A stretch of 36,434 nucleotides of DNA, from the NCBI GenBank assembly GCA_019239775.1, contig JAFAZN010000164.1:1-36434 (forward strand), given 5' to 3'. This document shows positions 7,913-15,863 of the stretch, piece after piece; position 1 is the stretch's first letter, and each line of letters begins with the position of its first letter. This stretch comes from Chloroflexota bacterium (GTDB taxonomy: Bacteria > Chloroflexota > UBA6077 > CF-72). Both the position numbers and the translations under genes were made by a program. Below the pieces are notes generated by a model that saw only the letters and a program-made list of their open reading frames with translations, did not search any database and had not been told where the DNA came from.

Positions 7913-9370
7913 TCAATCCCGGCGGTGTTCGGCCAGGAACTCCGCGAGCTCGCGGTTGAACGCTGCTGCATTCTCCAGGTGAACGTTATGCCCGGCGTCT
8001 GGAATCTCGATACATTGCAGGTGCGGATTGGCTCTGCGCATCGTAGCGACGGCCTCATCGGAGACGACCTTCGAGCGGCCGCCGCGTATCAGCAGCATCG
8101 GACAGCGAACGCGGCCCATCTCAGACCACGGATCGAAGCCGCTGTTTCGTGCGGGATCGAAACGCAGGAGACCGGCCAGGTCGTACTTCCAGGTGATGCT
8201 TCCGCCGGGTAGCTCGCGAAAGAAATACCGCAAGCTGTTCTTGAGTCGCTGCTCCGAAAGACGCGGATTGCGCTCACGCTGGTACGCGAAAGTGGCGTCC
8301 CATGAAGCGAACGTCAGCGGGAGCTGCGCCAGTTCTTGTCGCACGTTGGTCCAACGAGATTGGCCGTCCGCGAGCGGCCCGATATCTTCGAGCACGAGCG
8401 CGTCGACCCGCTCCGGATGCTTGAGCGTGTAGCCAAGCGCGACCGCGCCACCTGCCGAATGCCCGAGCAGCGCAAAGCGCTCAAGCTGGAGTTTGTCGAC
8501 GAATTCCTCCAGGTCCAGCAGACAGGCTACATGCGAGTAGTCCGCGTCCGGCGCCCAATCGCTGGCGCCGCGACCGCGCTGGTCGAGCGCAATGAGGTGC
8601 CATGTATCCAGCGCGGCTGCCAGACTCCACCACACCTCCGCCGAGCCCCGCAGCCCATGCAGCAGTACCAGCACCGGTCCGTCAGGATTGCCCCACGCTC
8701 GGTAGTGCAGCCGGAGGCCTCGGATATCCAGGCTGTCCTCTGTCGCCCGAAGCGTCCATGATTCCTTGAAGGTAAAGAGACGGACTCCGGACTCCAGTTG
8801 CCTCGGCGTGCCGACAAATCGGTTCGCTCCGATACTGTGCGACGGCAGCTCTGTGTATGAGACTTCCGCGAATCCCGCCTGAACAAACCATGCTCGAATG
8901 TGATCGGCGAGGAAGCCACCACGCGTCCACAGCACGCTGGCTCCTGCGGCGCACAGCATCGGCAGATGCTTGATGGTGCGGTGAATGTCCTCGTCGGAGA
9001 GGTTGCCAAAGAGGCCACACACCAGGATGATGTCGGCTGGCACCAGTCCGTCGTACACGTCCGTCAGGGAAGCGTCCTCTCCAATGACACGGACGTTGGC
9101 GAGTCCGGCGGCGGCGATTCGCTCCCGCGCGGCGCGGACGTTGTCGTCATCGACCTCGATCAGTGTGGCATTGACGTCGTTGCAGCGAGGGTGACCTTGC
9201 AACGCGCCGATCACGTCATGTCCCTGGCCAGCGCACACACTGACGAGCCGCACTCGCCCGGCCGGACAGCGATCGATCGCCTGGCGAAGCTCTCGCTGCA
9301 CGACGCGCAGCCGTGCGCTCAGTGCGGAACTCGGATCATCGTATGCCTTGTGCCAATCCGCCCAGGTCAT
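7913..9370 (-). CDS. Fusion of SAM-dependent methyltransferase and alpha/beta hydrolase
   Basis: One uninterrupted frame of 485 residues from ATG 9370 (MTWADWHKAYDDP; GTG two codons earlier is possible). Residues 1 to about 195 are a class I methyltransferase-like Rossmann fold: VSVCAGQGHD (43-52) is the glycine-rich SAM motif, IEVDDDNV the acidic end of strand 2, and VIGEDASL and ILVCGLFGNL the later motifs. From about 215 an alpha/beta hydrolase follows: oxyanion-hole HGLRG (238-242), nucleophile Ser305 in GHSAGG, and His461 in DAGHNVHLE. The usual acid after strand 7 reads GGRSKVVSDE, so the acid may instead be the Glu/Asp of LVLEDIGP, as in some subfamilies. The pairing suggests methylation and hydrolysis of the same kind of substrate (ester or thioester), but that is inference. 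Confidence 0.85.
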   Translation of the reverse strand: MTWADWHKAYDDPSSALSARLRVVQRELRQAIDRCPAGRVRLVSVCAGQGHDVIGALQGHPRCNDVNATLIEVDDDNVRAARERIAAAGLANVRVIGEDASLTDVYDGLVPADIILVCGLFGNLSDEDIHRTIKHLPMLCAAGASVLWTRGGFLADHIRAWFVQAGFAEVSYTELPSHSIGANRFVGTPRQLESGVRLFTFKESWTLRATEDSLDIRGLRLHYRAWGNPDGPVLVLLHGLRGSAEVWWSLAAALDTWHLIALDQRGRGASDWAPDADYSHVACLLDLEEFVDKLQLERFALLGHSAGGAVALGYTLKHPERVDALVLEDIGPLADGQSRWTNVRQELAQLPLTFASWDATFAYQRERNPRLSEQRLKNSLRYFFRELPGGSITWKYDLAGLLRFDPARNSGFDPWSEMGRVRCPMLLIRGGRSKVVSDEAVATMRRANPHLQCIEIPDAGHNVHLENAAAFNRELAEFLAEHRRD

Positions 9371-9456
9371 TGCCACACGCGAATCGTACCCGCCTTCCGC
9401 CGAGGACCGCGTGTTCCGTACGCTATGGGAAATTCCCGTCGGCGAGACTGCTGAGC

Positions 9457-9858
9457 GTGCCACAACTTCCTGATTTCATCCCTGGGCGTGTGCTCTGCCA
9501 ACACTTCTTCAGCGAAGCGGTAGCTCCAATCCTGGAGCCACTTCCCGAATTTGCGCTACGCCGCTGCCAGGCTCGGCACCGGTTCGGGAAGTTCTCGGCT
9601 TCGATACGCCCCAATCCAGAGACCACGACTGGGCCCACAGGTCATGCTGTGACGAAAGCTCCGGTGTTCCGTGACGACCTCGGCGAGCTGGAGCGGATTA
9701 CTGACCCTGAGATGCGCCGCCTGCCACGTGCGGTGGGCTCGACCAGTCAATGGGTTGACTCGACGGATGCGCAGTGGACGCACTGGTATGGCCCGCTCTG
9801 GCGGATTTACGGCGACGTAGCAGACCTGGAGCGGAAGTGGGGAGCACAGCATCCATAA
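9457..9858 (+). pseudogene. Decayed DUF4037 (nucleotidyltransferase-like) gene
   Basis: From GTG 9457 the frame gives LPDFIPGRVLCQHFFSEAV, the start of DUF4037 proteins. It then breaks: the expected continuation appears in other frames as FPNLRYAAARLGTGS (about 9541-9585), then EVLGFDTPQSRDHDW (about 9587-9631), then GPQVML-like in a third frame. So at least three small indels occur within about 100 bp. RDHDW is the conserved active-site-like motif of the family. After 9640 the frame gives ITDPEMRRLPRAVG and WVDSTD, which match the family's C-terminal end, so most of the middle (about 200 residues of a usual ~340) is missing. The remnant's 3' end overlaps the sulfotransferase start. Confidence 0.72.
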
Positions 9859-10682
9859 CCCGGTCCTACGTGATCAGCGCGACGCCGCGCACGGGCAGCA
9901 ACTTCCTGTGTGAAGTGCTGGACCGTACCGGCGTAGCAGGTCATCCGGAAGAGTACTTCTGGCAGCGTTCGTACTGGTACGAGCGTTGGGGCGTGAACGA
10001 CTTTCCGAGCTTCATTGGACGTGTGCTGCAAGAAGGCACCACGCCGAATGGCGTGTTTGGCTCGAAACTGATGTGGGACCAGGTCAAGGAATTGGTGGCC
10101 GAGCTCGAATCAATGCGTGAGATACCAGGTTCATCGCCGACAAACGTGCTGGAGGTGCCCGGTCCGTCGCCGACAAGTGCGCTGCGGGGGCCAGATTCGT
10201 CGCCGAGACGCGTGCTGGAGGCAACGTTTCCCAACCTCCACTACATCTGGCTGCGACGCAGCGACCGCGTGCGCCAGGCGATTTCCTACTACCGCGCCCT
10301 GGAGACGAAGCGGTGGCGCAGCACAGACACCCCCGCCGACTCGGTGGAGCCAGAGTTCAACTTCGAGGCAATTCACAGTCTGCTGCAGCTGTCCGCGTGG
10401 GAGGACGAGGGCTGGCAAGAGTTCTTCGCGCGACACGCGATTGTTCCTTTGACGGTGTGGTACGAGGCCTTTGCCGAATCGCCTCAATTAACCGCGAACC
10501 AGATCATGACCCACCTGGGCCTCCAGACACCCAACCACGTGCTGTCAGAGGGCTGGCGCCATCAGAGACAAGCCGACGCCCTGACGGACGAGTGGTCGGC
10601 CCGCTACCTCGCCGAACAGTCACGCCGCTCGAATCTTCCCGAAGAAGAAGTCCTGCGCAACCTCCGCCAGTGGACGCCCTGA
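9837..10682 (+). CDS. Stf0-type sulfotransferase with an internal tandem-repeat insertion
   Basis: A 281-residue protein from GTG 9837, chosen because GGAGCGGAA directly precedes it and SYVISATPRTGSNFL follows at the usual distance from the N-terminus. ATPRTGSNFL is the 5'-phosphosulfate loop that binds PAPS; HPEEYFW and FGSKLMWDQ are Stf0 family blocks; IWLRRSDRVRQAISYYRA carries the 3'-phosphate-binding Arg/Ser region. Stf0 enzymes sulfate sugars such as trehalose; the substrate here is unknown. Residues 95-127, between ELESMR and the FPNLHYIWLRR strand, are three copies of an 11-residue Pro/Ser unit that the family lacks. The frame is kept, so the gene is probably still expressed. Confidence 0.87.
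   Translation: MGSTASITRSYVISATPRTGSNFLCEVLDRTGVAGHPEEYFWQRSYWYERWGVNDFPSFIGRVLQEGTTPNGVFGSKLMWDQVKELVAELESMREIPGSSPTNVLEVPGPSPTSALRGPDSSPRRVLEATFPNLHYIWLRRSDRVRQAISYYRALETKRWRSTDTPADSVEPEFNFEAIHSLLQLSAWEDEGWQEFFARHAIVPLTVWYEAFAESPQLTANQIMTHLGLQTPNHVLSEGWRHQRQADALTDEWSARYLAEQSRRSNLPEEEVLRNLRQWTP
10119..10217 (+). repeat. In-frame 33-bp tandem repeat, three units, inside the sulfotransferase gene
   Basis: Units are 10119-10151, 10152-10184 and 10185-10217. Each has the core TCGCCGA followed by GTGCTG or GCGCTG at the unit end. Translated they are EIPGSSPTNVL, EVPGPSPTSAL and RGPDSSPRRVL. Being a multiple of three, the array adds a flexible loop without a frameshift. Confidence 0.88.
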
Positions 10683-10699
10683 TGTGCACGCCGTTTCGC

Positions 10700-11011
10700 C
10701 CGTTCGAGCCCCTCGCGGACGAAGCCGCATTTCTCATAGCAACGGATGGCGCGCACATTGAAGGCCAGCACGCGCAGGTCCACCCGGTGCAAGTGCAAGC
10801 CGTCGAACGCGTGTTGCAACACCAGCCGGATAGCAAGCGTGCCAGTACCGTGGCCCAGTAGCGCCGGGTGAAACAAGCCTATGGCCAGTCGCGCGCGGCG
10901 GTCCTGCTCCACCAGCGAGTGCAACCGCACCACGCCAACACAGTGCGCGTCGGTCTCGATGATCCACGCCAGCGGATGGCGAGCAGTGAGAAGCTGTGTT
11001 GCTGCTTCAAC
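10700..11011 (-). pseudogene. GNAT acetyltransferase remnant, truncated at both ends
   Basis: On the minus strand an open frame that begins right after a TAG at 11012-11014 reads LLTARHPLAWIIETDAHCVG, VVRLHSLVEQDRRARLAIGL and FHPALLGHGTGTLAIRLVLQ, then NVRAIRCYEKCGFVREG. The GHGTGTLA stretch is a GNAT acetyl-CoA pyrophosphate-binding loop and CYEKCGF the typical motif B end. There is no usable start codon before the first strands (about 40 residues are missing) and after FVREG the sequence turns into Arg-rich unrelated text that runs into the sulfotransferase 3' end. This is the only content of the 345-bp gap 10683-11027. Confidence 0.7.
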
Positions 11012-11027
11012 CTACCCGGGCATCAGA

Positions 11028-11936
11028 TTACTCGGCGCTGAGGTTGAAGTCTTTCCCCAGGCCGCGAGCCTTTGCCCAGTTGAATCCCCATGTGGCAACG
11101 AACAGGTCCTGGACTGTTCCTCCCTCCAACCGGTAGATCACCTGGTCGTCGGAGTGCATGCGCGGTGCCACTTCTTGTGCAATGACGGCTCCAAGCGGAA
11201 GCGTTGCCTCGGTCTCCGGAATATCAACCACGAGCGAGGCCGCGTTTGCGAAATCCGGTGGGTACTGGTTGCCGGCCATCGAGATCACCAGCGCCCCCGG
11301 CTTGATCCACTCCGACTCGAACAGCGGCTCGCGCACATCGAAGTGACCGGGTGCGCAGAGGTCTACCACATCAACCCCACGGATCGCTGATTCCGCCGAG
11401 TCCACGGCATCAACCGGCAATTCCAGCAGGCTTGACATCTGCTCTGCAAACCGCTCACGGTGCTCGCGCGTTCGACTAAAAACGCGCACCCGTTCAAGTG
11501 CAGGGAGTGCTGCTTGCAACGCAAACAGTTGCGGCGGCGCCTGCCAGCCCGAACCGAGCAAGCCAACCGTCGTAGCACCGCGCGGCGCCAGGTAACGCGC
11601 AGCGACGCCAGCGGTCGCCCCCACCCGCATGGAGTTGAGAACACTGTAGTCCATGAGCGCGAGCAGCGCGCGCGTTGTCCCATCGAACAGCAGAAACGCG
11701 CGGGTGTGCGGTGGATTGCCAAAAACGCGCATGCCGCTGAGCAGTCCCTCGCCCGCGAGCACGCTTACTCGCAGCCCCTCGAACTCGCCAGGCACACGGT
11801 CGACGACGCGGCTCTGGCGGACCGTGCCGTGGTGGTGTGCCACGATGGCGGCCTCGACCGCATCCAGCACCTCGCGCATGTACGCGGGATCAGCGCGCAG
11901 CGGCGCAAAATCTCCGGCGGTCAGCATCAATGGCAC
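11028..11936 (-). CDS. Ornithine cyclodeaminase / mu-crystallin family enzyme
   Basis: 302 residues from GTG 11936, selected because GGGAGG lies 5 nt before it, inside the last codons of the upstream gene. The N-terminal half has family blocks such as GLLSGMRVFGNPPHTRAFLL and LDYSVLNSMRVGATAGVAAR-like text; the Rossmann NAD site is VGLLGSGWQAPPQL, followed by VRVFSRTREHRERFAEQM. Later ADIV-like blocks (VDVVDLCAPG) and PGALVISMAGNQYP complete the fold. Members reduce cyclic imines, deaminate ornithine, or act on opine-like amino acids; the substrate cannot be fixed here. Only one base separates it from the phosphotriesterase-like gene, so translation is coupled and both likely act in one pathway. 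Confidence 0.93.
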   Translation of the reverse strand: MPLMLTAGDFAPLRADPAYMREVLDAVEAAIVAHHHGTVRQSRVVDRVPGEFEGLRVSVLAGEGLLSGMRVFGNPPHTRAFLLFDGTTRALLALMDYSVLNSMRVGATAGVAARYLAPRGATTVGLLGSGWQAPPQLFALQAALPALERVRVFSRTREHRERFAEQMSSLLELPVDAVDSAESAIRGVDVVDLCAPGHFDVREPLFESEWIKPGALVISMAGNQYPPDFANAASLVVDIPETEATLPLGAVIAQEVAPRMHSDDQVIYRLEGGTVQDLFVATWGFNWAKARGLGKDFNLSAE

Positions 11937-11937
11937 G

Positions 11938-12885
11938 TCAGCCTCCCAGGAAATGGCGCGGATTGTCGACATTCAACTGGTCGATCTGCTCCTGAGTAAT
12001 GCCAAGCTCCAGCAACCGCGGGAACAGTCGGCGCTTCGCGTACAGCCAGCCGTCCGAGTTGTAGCCTCGACTGGCGCGTGGATCCGAGGTCCGACTCACA
12101 CCGAGCACGGACCAATCGTGCGAAACCATGACGCGATTGCCCGCGCCGGCTTTGATCAACGCCGCAAGTGTTTGTGCTCGACCTTCTCCATCTGGGCCAA
12201 TCGGCAACGCGGTCCCATGTCGGTCGAAGCCTAGCCAGACACCTCTGGCTACGAGACCAAGCAGATACTCGAGATCTGTCGAGTCGTTGCTGTGGCCGAT
12301 GTAGACCCGGTTCAGGTCGAGCCCCTCGTCTTCGAAGATCGCGACCTGCTGCTCTCCGACGCGTCCCGGAGCATAGCTGTGCGTCGAAATCCGCACGCCG
12401 GTCTGCTTCGCCGCGCGCGCAGCGGCGCGCAGAATGATTTCACCTTCGCGTGTGACGCCCTCCGCATCGTTGGCAACCTTGATGATTCCAGCTCGAACAC
12501 CAGTCCCCTCGATACCTTGCTCGATTTCGCGCACGAATAGCGGCGCGATTTCGTCTGGCGTGCGATTCCATAGCGAACGGGGGATGTCCCGCCAGATACC
12601 GGTCGCGGCGATAATGTTGACGCCAGTTCTGGCAGCCATGTCTGCGAGAAAGCGGATATCGCGGCCAAGATCCAGAGTCGAGACTTCGATGATGGTTCGG
12701 ACTCCACCATCGCGGGCTTCGCTGAGCGCCGAGACGACCTCGTTGGTGAGGACCTGGAAATCGCCGAACAACTCTGGATACGTGCGTTGAATTCCGGCGG
12801 ATGCCGTGAACAGGTGCTCGTGGGTAAGGGTGAAGCCGAGATCCGCAACCTCGAGCGGACCGAGGACCGAATTCACCGTTGTCAT
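11938..12885 (-). CDS. Phosphotriesterase-family metal-dependent hydrolase / lactonase
   Basis: 315 residues from ATG 12885. The binuclear metal site of the amidohydrolase-superfamily phosphotriesterase group is complete: His22 and His24 (TLTHEHLF), Lys136 (GIIKVA, expected to be carbamylated), His169 (ISTHSYA), His198 (YIGHSND) and Asp257 (VSHDWS). Members hydrolyse lactones, esters, amides or rarely organophosphates; sequence alone does not choose. There is no signal peptide, so it is cytoplasmic. It heads a coupled pair with the ornithine-cyclodeaminase-family gene, and the alcohol dehydrogenase 47 nt upstream on the same strand may belong to the unit. Confidence 0.94.
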   Translation of the reverse strand: MTTVNSVLGPLEVADLGFTLTHEHLFTASAGIQRTYPELFGDFQVLTNEVVSALSEARDGGVRTIIEVSTLDLGRDIRFLADMAARTGVNIIAATGIWRDIPRSLWNRTPDEIAPLFVREIEQGIEGTGVRAGIIKVANDAEGVTREGEIILRAAARAAKQTGVRISTHSYAPGRVGEQQVAIFEDEGLDLNRVYIGHSNDSTDLEYLLGLVARGVWLGFDRHGTALPIGPDGEGRAQTLAALIKAGAGNRVMVSHDWSVLGVSRTSDPRASRGYNSDGWLYAKRRLFPRLLELGITQEQIDQLNVDNPRHFLGG

Positions 12886-12932
12886 GCTCTACGAGCGTAC
12901 CGGTTCGTGGTGAATTCACGGCGCCCGTCAGT

Positions 12933-13991
12933 TCAGAACTCGATGATCGCGCGACCCAGGATTTCACCACGCTCCAGGGCGCCGATGCCGTCGTTGATCT
13001 GGTCCAGCCGGTAACGCCGGCTGACCAGCAGGTCCAGCGGCAGTTTGCCTTCCTGGAACCAACGGACGTACATCGGCAGGTCGTGGTCGGGTCGCGGTGA
13101 ACCACCATTGGTGCCTTTGAACGTCTTGGACCCAGGCAGCAGCGCGTCCATCACATTCAGCGTGGCCTCCGGACGCGGAACGCCAATCAGCACCGCGGTG
13201 CCGCCCTCCGGGCGGTAGCCGGCGACCCCCGGGCGCACGTACTTCAGCAAGGTGTCGATTGTGGACTGACGTCCGATGGCATCGAATGCAAAATCCACCC
13301 CGTGGCCCGTAATCTCGAGCACGCGCGCGACGGCATCCTGCGTCCGCGAGTTGATTCCGTGGGTCGCCCCGAATCGGCGGGCGTATTCGAGTTTGCTGTC
13401 GTCGACATCCACCGCGATGATCGGGTAGGCGTTCACGTTGGCAGCGGCTTGCACGGATGCCAGACCCACGCCACCGACCCCGATCACCACGACGGAGTCG
13501 CCAACCTGTACACGTGCGGTGTTGATCACGGCGCCACAGCCCGTCATTACCGCGCAGCCAATTACCGCTGTGACGTCAGTTGGTGCGGACTTGTCGAGCG
13601 GCACCACGAAGCTGGCGTCCGCGACGATCATTTCCGACCAGGTGCTGTTGTTGCCATGGCTCTGAATCTCCTGGTCGCGCCACTTGAGCACAGGTATCGG
13701 GAGCCTGGCGCCGGGTTGGGTGCTGCGCGGCAGGAACGTCACCATGACGTGGTCGCCTTCCTTCACATGTGTGACGTCGGCACCAGCCTCGACCACGACG
13801 CCAGTCGACTCGTGACCCATCAAACGCGGGGTCAGCGTTTTGGGGTTGTGCAGCGAGTGGAGCTGCGAGTGACAGATGCCCGAGGCGAACTGCTTGATCA
13901 ACAGTTGGGTCGGACCAGGCTCGGGAAGCTCGATCTCTTCGACGACGAGGGGTTTCTGAAACTCGACGTGGACAGCCGCGCGGGTCTTCAT
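12933..13991 (-). CDS. Zinc-type alcohol dehydrogenase (MDR family) lacking the structural-zinc cysteines
   Basis: 352 residues from ATG 13991 (MKTRAAVHVEF), the normal MDR N-terminus; upstream in-frame codons are not family-like. Catalytic zinc ligands are Cys40 (GICHSQLH), His60-Glu61 (MGHESTG) and Cys146 (GCAVMTG). The nucleotide site is VVIGVGGVGLA with Asp at the end of strand 2 (IIAVDVDD), implying NAD rather than NADP. The segment that normally carries four cysteines for a structural zinc (here about residues 85-115) has none, so this is a one-zinc enzyme. It is divergent from the peptide-type transporter across a 71-bp gap and likely shares its regulation with the downstream hydrolase pair. 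Confidence 0.93.
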   Translation of the reverse strand: MKTRAAVHVEFQKPLVVEEIELPEPGPTQLLIKQFASGICHSQLHSLHNPKTLTPRLMGHESTGVVVEAGADVTHVKEGDHVMVTFLPRSTQPGARLPIPVLKWRDQEIQSHGNNSTWSEMIVADASFVVPLDKSAPTDVTAVIGCAVMTGCGAVINTARVQVGDSVVVIGVGGVGLASVQAAANVNAYPIIAVDVDDSKLEYARRFGATHGINSRTQDAVARVLEITGHGVDFAFDAIGRQSTIDTLLKYVRPGVAGYRPEGGTAVLIGVPRPEATLNVMDALLPGSKTFKGTNGGSPRPDHDLPMYVRWFQEGKLPLDLLVSRRYRLDQINDGIGALERGEILGRAIIEF

Positions 13992-14062
13992 GAGCGTAAG
14001 ATACGATTTCCTATAGCATGGAGCGTGGGGAATTAGGGCTCCTGAGGAGAGGTATCTATCCA

Positions 14063-15847
14063 ATGTCAAACATGGATCGTGCGCATTCCCTCCTGAACGC
14101 AGGCATCAGCCGCCGAACGGCCTTGCGACTCATGGCCTCGGGTGGGAGCATGGCCATCCTGGCGGCGTGCAGCGCGCCAGCCCCGGCACCTGCGCCGCCG
14201 CCAACTGCGCCGGCCGCGACGAGCGCGCCCGCTGCTGCACCCGCGGCCAAGCCGACCACCGCAGCTGCCGCCACGACGGCGCCGGCTGCTGCACCCGCGG
14301 CCCAACCAACCACCGCAGCTGCCGCCACGACGGCGCCGGCTGCTGCATCCGGGGCCAAGACAGGTGGCACGCTGAATGTCGCTCTCGCCGATCTCGCGAC
14401 CGAGAACCTGGACACCATTCTGGCTGCGCCCAATCTCAACGTCGTGCCTCTGATCTACGAGCCGCTGCTGCAGTACGACGAAAAAGGCAATCTCACCCCC
14501 TGGCTGGCGGAAAGCTGGGACATGAGTCCGGATGGCCTGACCTGGACCTTCAACATCCGCAAGGGCGTGACCTTCACCAATGGTGACGAGCTCACCTCCG
14601 ATGATGTCAAGTTTAGCATTGAACGATATGTGTCCGACGCGTCAACCAGCGCCTGGTCGCCAATGCACCGCCAGACGGTCAATCAGGTCGATGCGGTCGA
14701 CAAATATACCGTCAAGGTCCAGTCCAAGAATCCGCCGTACCTGTTCTATCCCGACGCAATTGCCGGGACGTGGATTCATCCCAAGAAGTATTTCGACCAG
14801 GTGGGTCTCGACACGTTCTCAAAGCAGCCAGTTGGGACAGGACCCTGGAAGCTGACCAAGTTCAGCCCGGGCACCAGCGCGGAGCTCGCCGCGAACAAAG
14901 AGTACTGGGGGCAGTCGAATAACAAACCGGTGTGGGACAACCTGGTGTTGTTCAACACGCCTGAAGAGTCGACCAGAATCGCGATGCTCAAGCGCGGCGA
15001 GGCTGACATCGTGGGCGTGAACTGGGATAATGCCATCTCGCTGCGCGATCAAAACTTCCAGCTCCGTCAGACACGCGCCTCGACCCTACCCGCGCTGTTT
15101 TTGATCGGCTACTGGATGCAGCCGGGCCCGACGTCGGATCAACGCGTGCGCGAGGCGATGGACATCGCGATCAATCGCCAGGAACTGTGCGATTCGTTCT
15201 TCAAGGGCTTCGCCAAACCGGGCGCTGGCAATTTCGCAATAACGGAACTTCATTACGGATTCGACGACGTCTGGTACAGCACGCCGTACGACACCGATCG
15301 GGCCAAGCAGCTCTTGCAAGATGCCGGCTATCCAGGAAAGTTCAAGGACCCAACGATCAACATCTTCACCGTGTCCCAGGTCGGGTGGGAGCCTGACTTC
15401 CTCCAGGTGATCGCAGGCTACTGGCAGGGTGTTGGAATTCAGACGCAGTTGGTGCCGATGGATTTCACGGCCATGCGCAATGGCTGGGTGGCTCCAGATC
15501 CGAAGATGATGGGTGGCATCGCGACGTGGATTGGTATCGGCGGTGGTGCCGCCGGTAACAGCATGCCTGCCCAGCAGAACAACATGACGTCGCAGGGCGT
15601 CAACCAGTCGGCGCACGATCCGGACCTCGATAAAATGTTCTTCGACATGATCGCCCAGCTGGACTCGAACAAGCGACTGGACATGTGGCATCAGGTCCAG
15701 CAGAAGGCATTTTCACTGCACTCGATCGAGGGAATCTGCCGCGTGTTCGACCAGTACGCCGTCAGCGACAAGGTCGGCGAATGGACTGGACTGGATTATT
15801 TGGCCGATGCGTTGATCATGGGGCTATCCGGAGTTCAGCACCGATAG
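14063..15847 (+). CDS. ABC transporter substrate-binding lipoprotein, family 5 (peptide/opine/nickel type)
   Basis: 594 residues from ATG 14063, preceded by GAGGAGAGG. The N-terminus has a twin-arginine motif (ISRRTALRLMAS, residues 16-27) and a lipobox ending at Cys36 (ILAAC), so it is a Tat-exported lipoprotein. A 54-bp tandem repeat encodes an Ala/Pro/Thr linker. The mature protein has family 5 hallmarks: GGTLNVALADLATENLD, VPLIYEPLLQYDEKGNLTPW, LAESWDMSPDGLTWTFNIRK and FSIERYVS. It captures a peptide-like, opine-like or oligosaccharide ligand for the two permeases that follow at 16 and 21 nt spacing. Confidence 0.95.
   Translation: MSNMDRAHSLLNAGISRRTALRLMASGGSMAILAACSAPAPAPAPPPTAPAATSAPAAAPAAKPTTAAAATTAPAAAPAAQPTTAAAATTAPAAASGAKTGGTLNVALADLATENLDTILAAPNLNVVPLIYEPLLQYDEKGNLTPWLAESWDMSPDGLTWTFNIRKGVTFTNGDELTSDDVKFSIERYVSDASTSAWSPMHRQTVNQVDAVDKYTVKVQSKNPPYLFYPDAIAGTWIHPKKYFDQVGLDTFSKQPVGTGPWKLTKFSPGTSAELAANKEYWGQSNNKPVWDNLVLFNTPEESTRIAMLKRGEADIVGVNWDNAISLRDQNFQLRQTRASTLPALFLIGYWMQPGPTSDQRVREAMDIAINRQELCDSFFKGFAKPGAGNFAITELHYGFDDVWYSTPYDTDRAKQLLQDAGYPGKFKDPTINIFTVSQVGWEPDFLQVIAGYWQGVGIQTQLVPMDFTAMRNGWVAPDPKMMGGIATWIGIGGGAAGNSMPAQQNNMTSQGVNQSAHDPDLDKMFFDMIAQLDSNKRLDMWHQVQQKAFSLHSIEGICRVFDQYAVSDKVGEWTGLDYLADALIMGLSGVQHR
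14225..14359 (+). repeat. 54-bp tandem repeat encoding the lipoprotein linker
   Basis: Two full units (14225-14278 and 14279-14332) and a half unit (14333-14359). Each full unit encodes an 18-residue block, APAAAPAAKPTTAAAATT or the same with Q for K. Units differ at only a few bases, so expansion is recent. Such linkers tether the binding domain away from the membrane. Confidence 0.9.
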
Positions 15848-15863
15848 GGTTCGGGGAGGGTTG

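Noticed and set aside
9313..9858. A single 181-residue hypothetical protein
   Set aside because: Family segments jump between frames, so this is a DUF4037 pseudogene; the first 48 residues are the antisense of the methyltransferase fusion.
14056..14439. Ala/Gly/Val-rich minus-strand protein of 127 residues
   Set aside because: Antisense of the lipoprotein linker repeat; low complexity, no RBS or family match.
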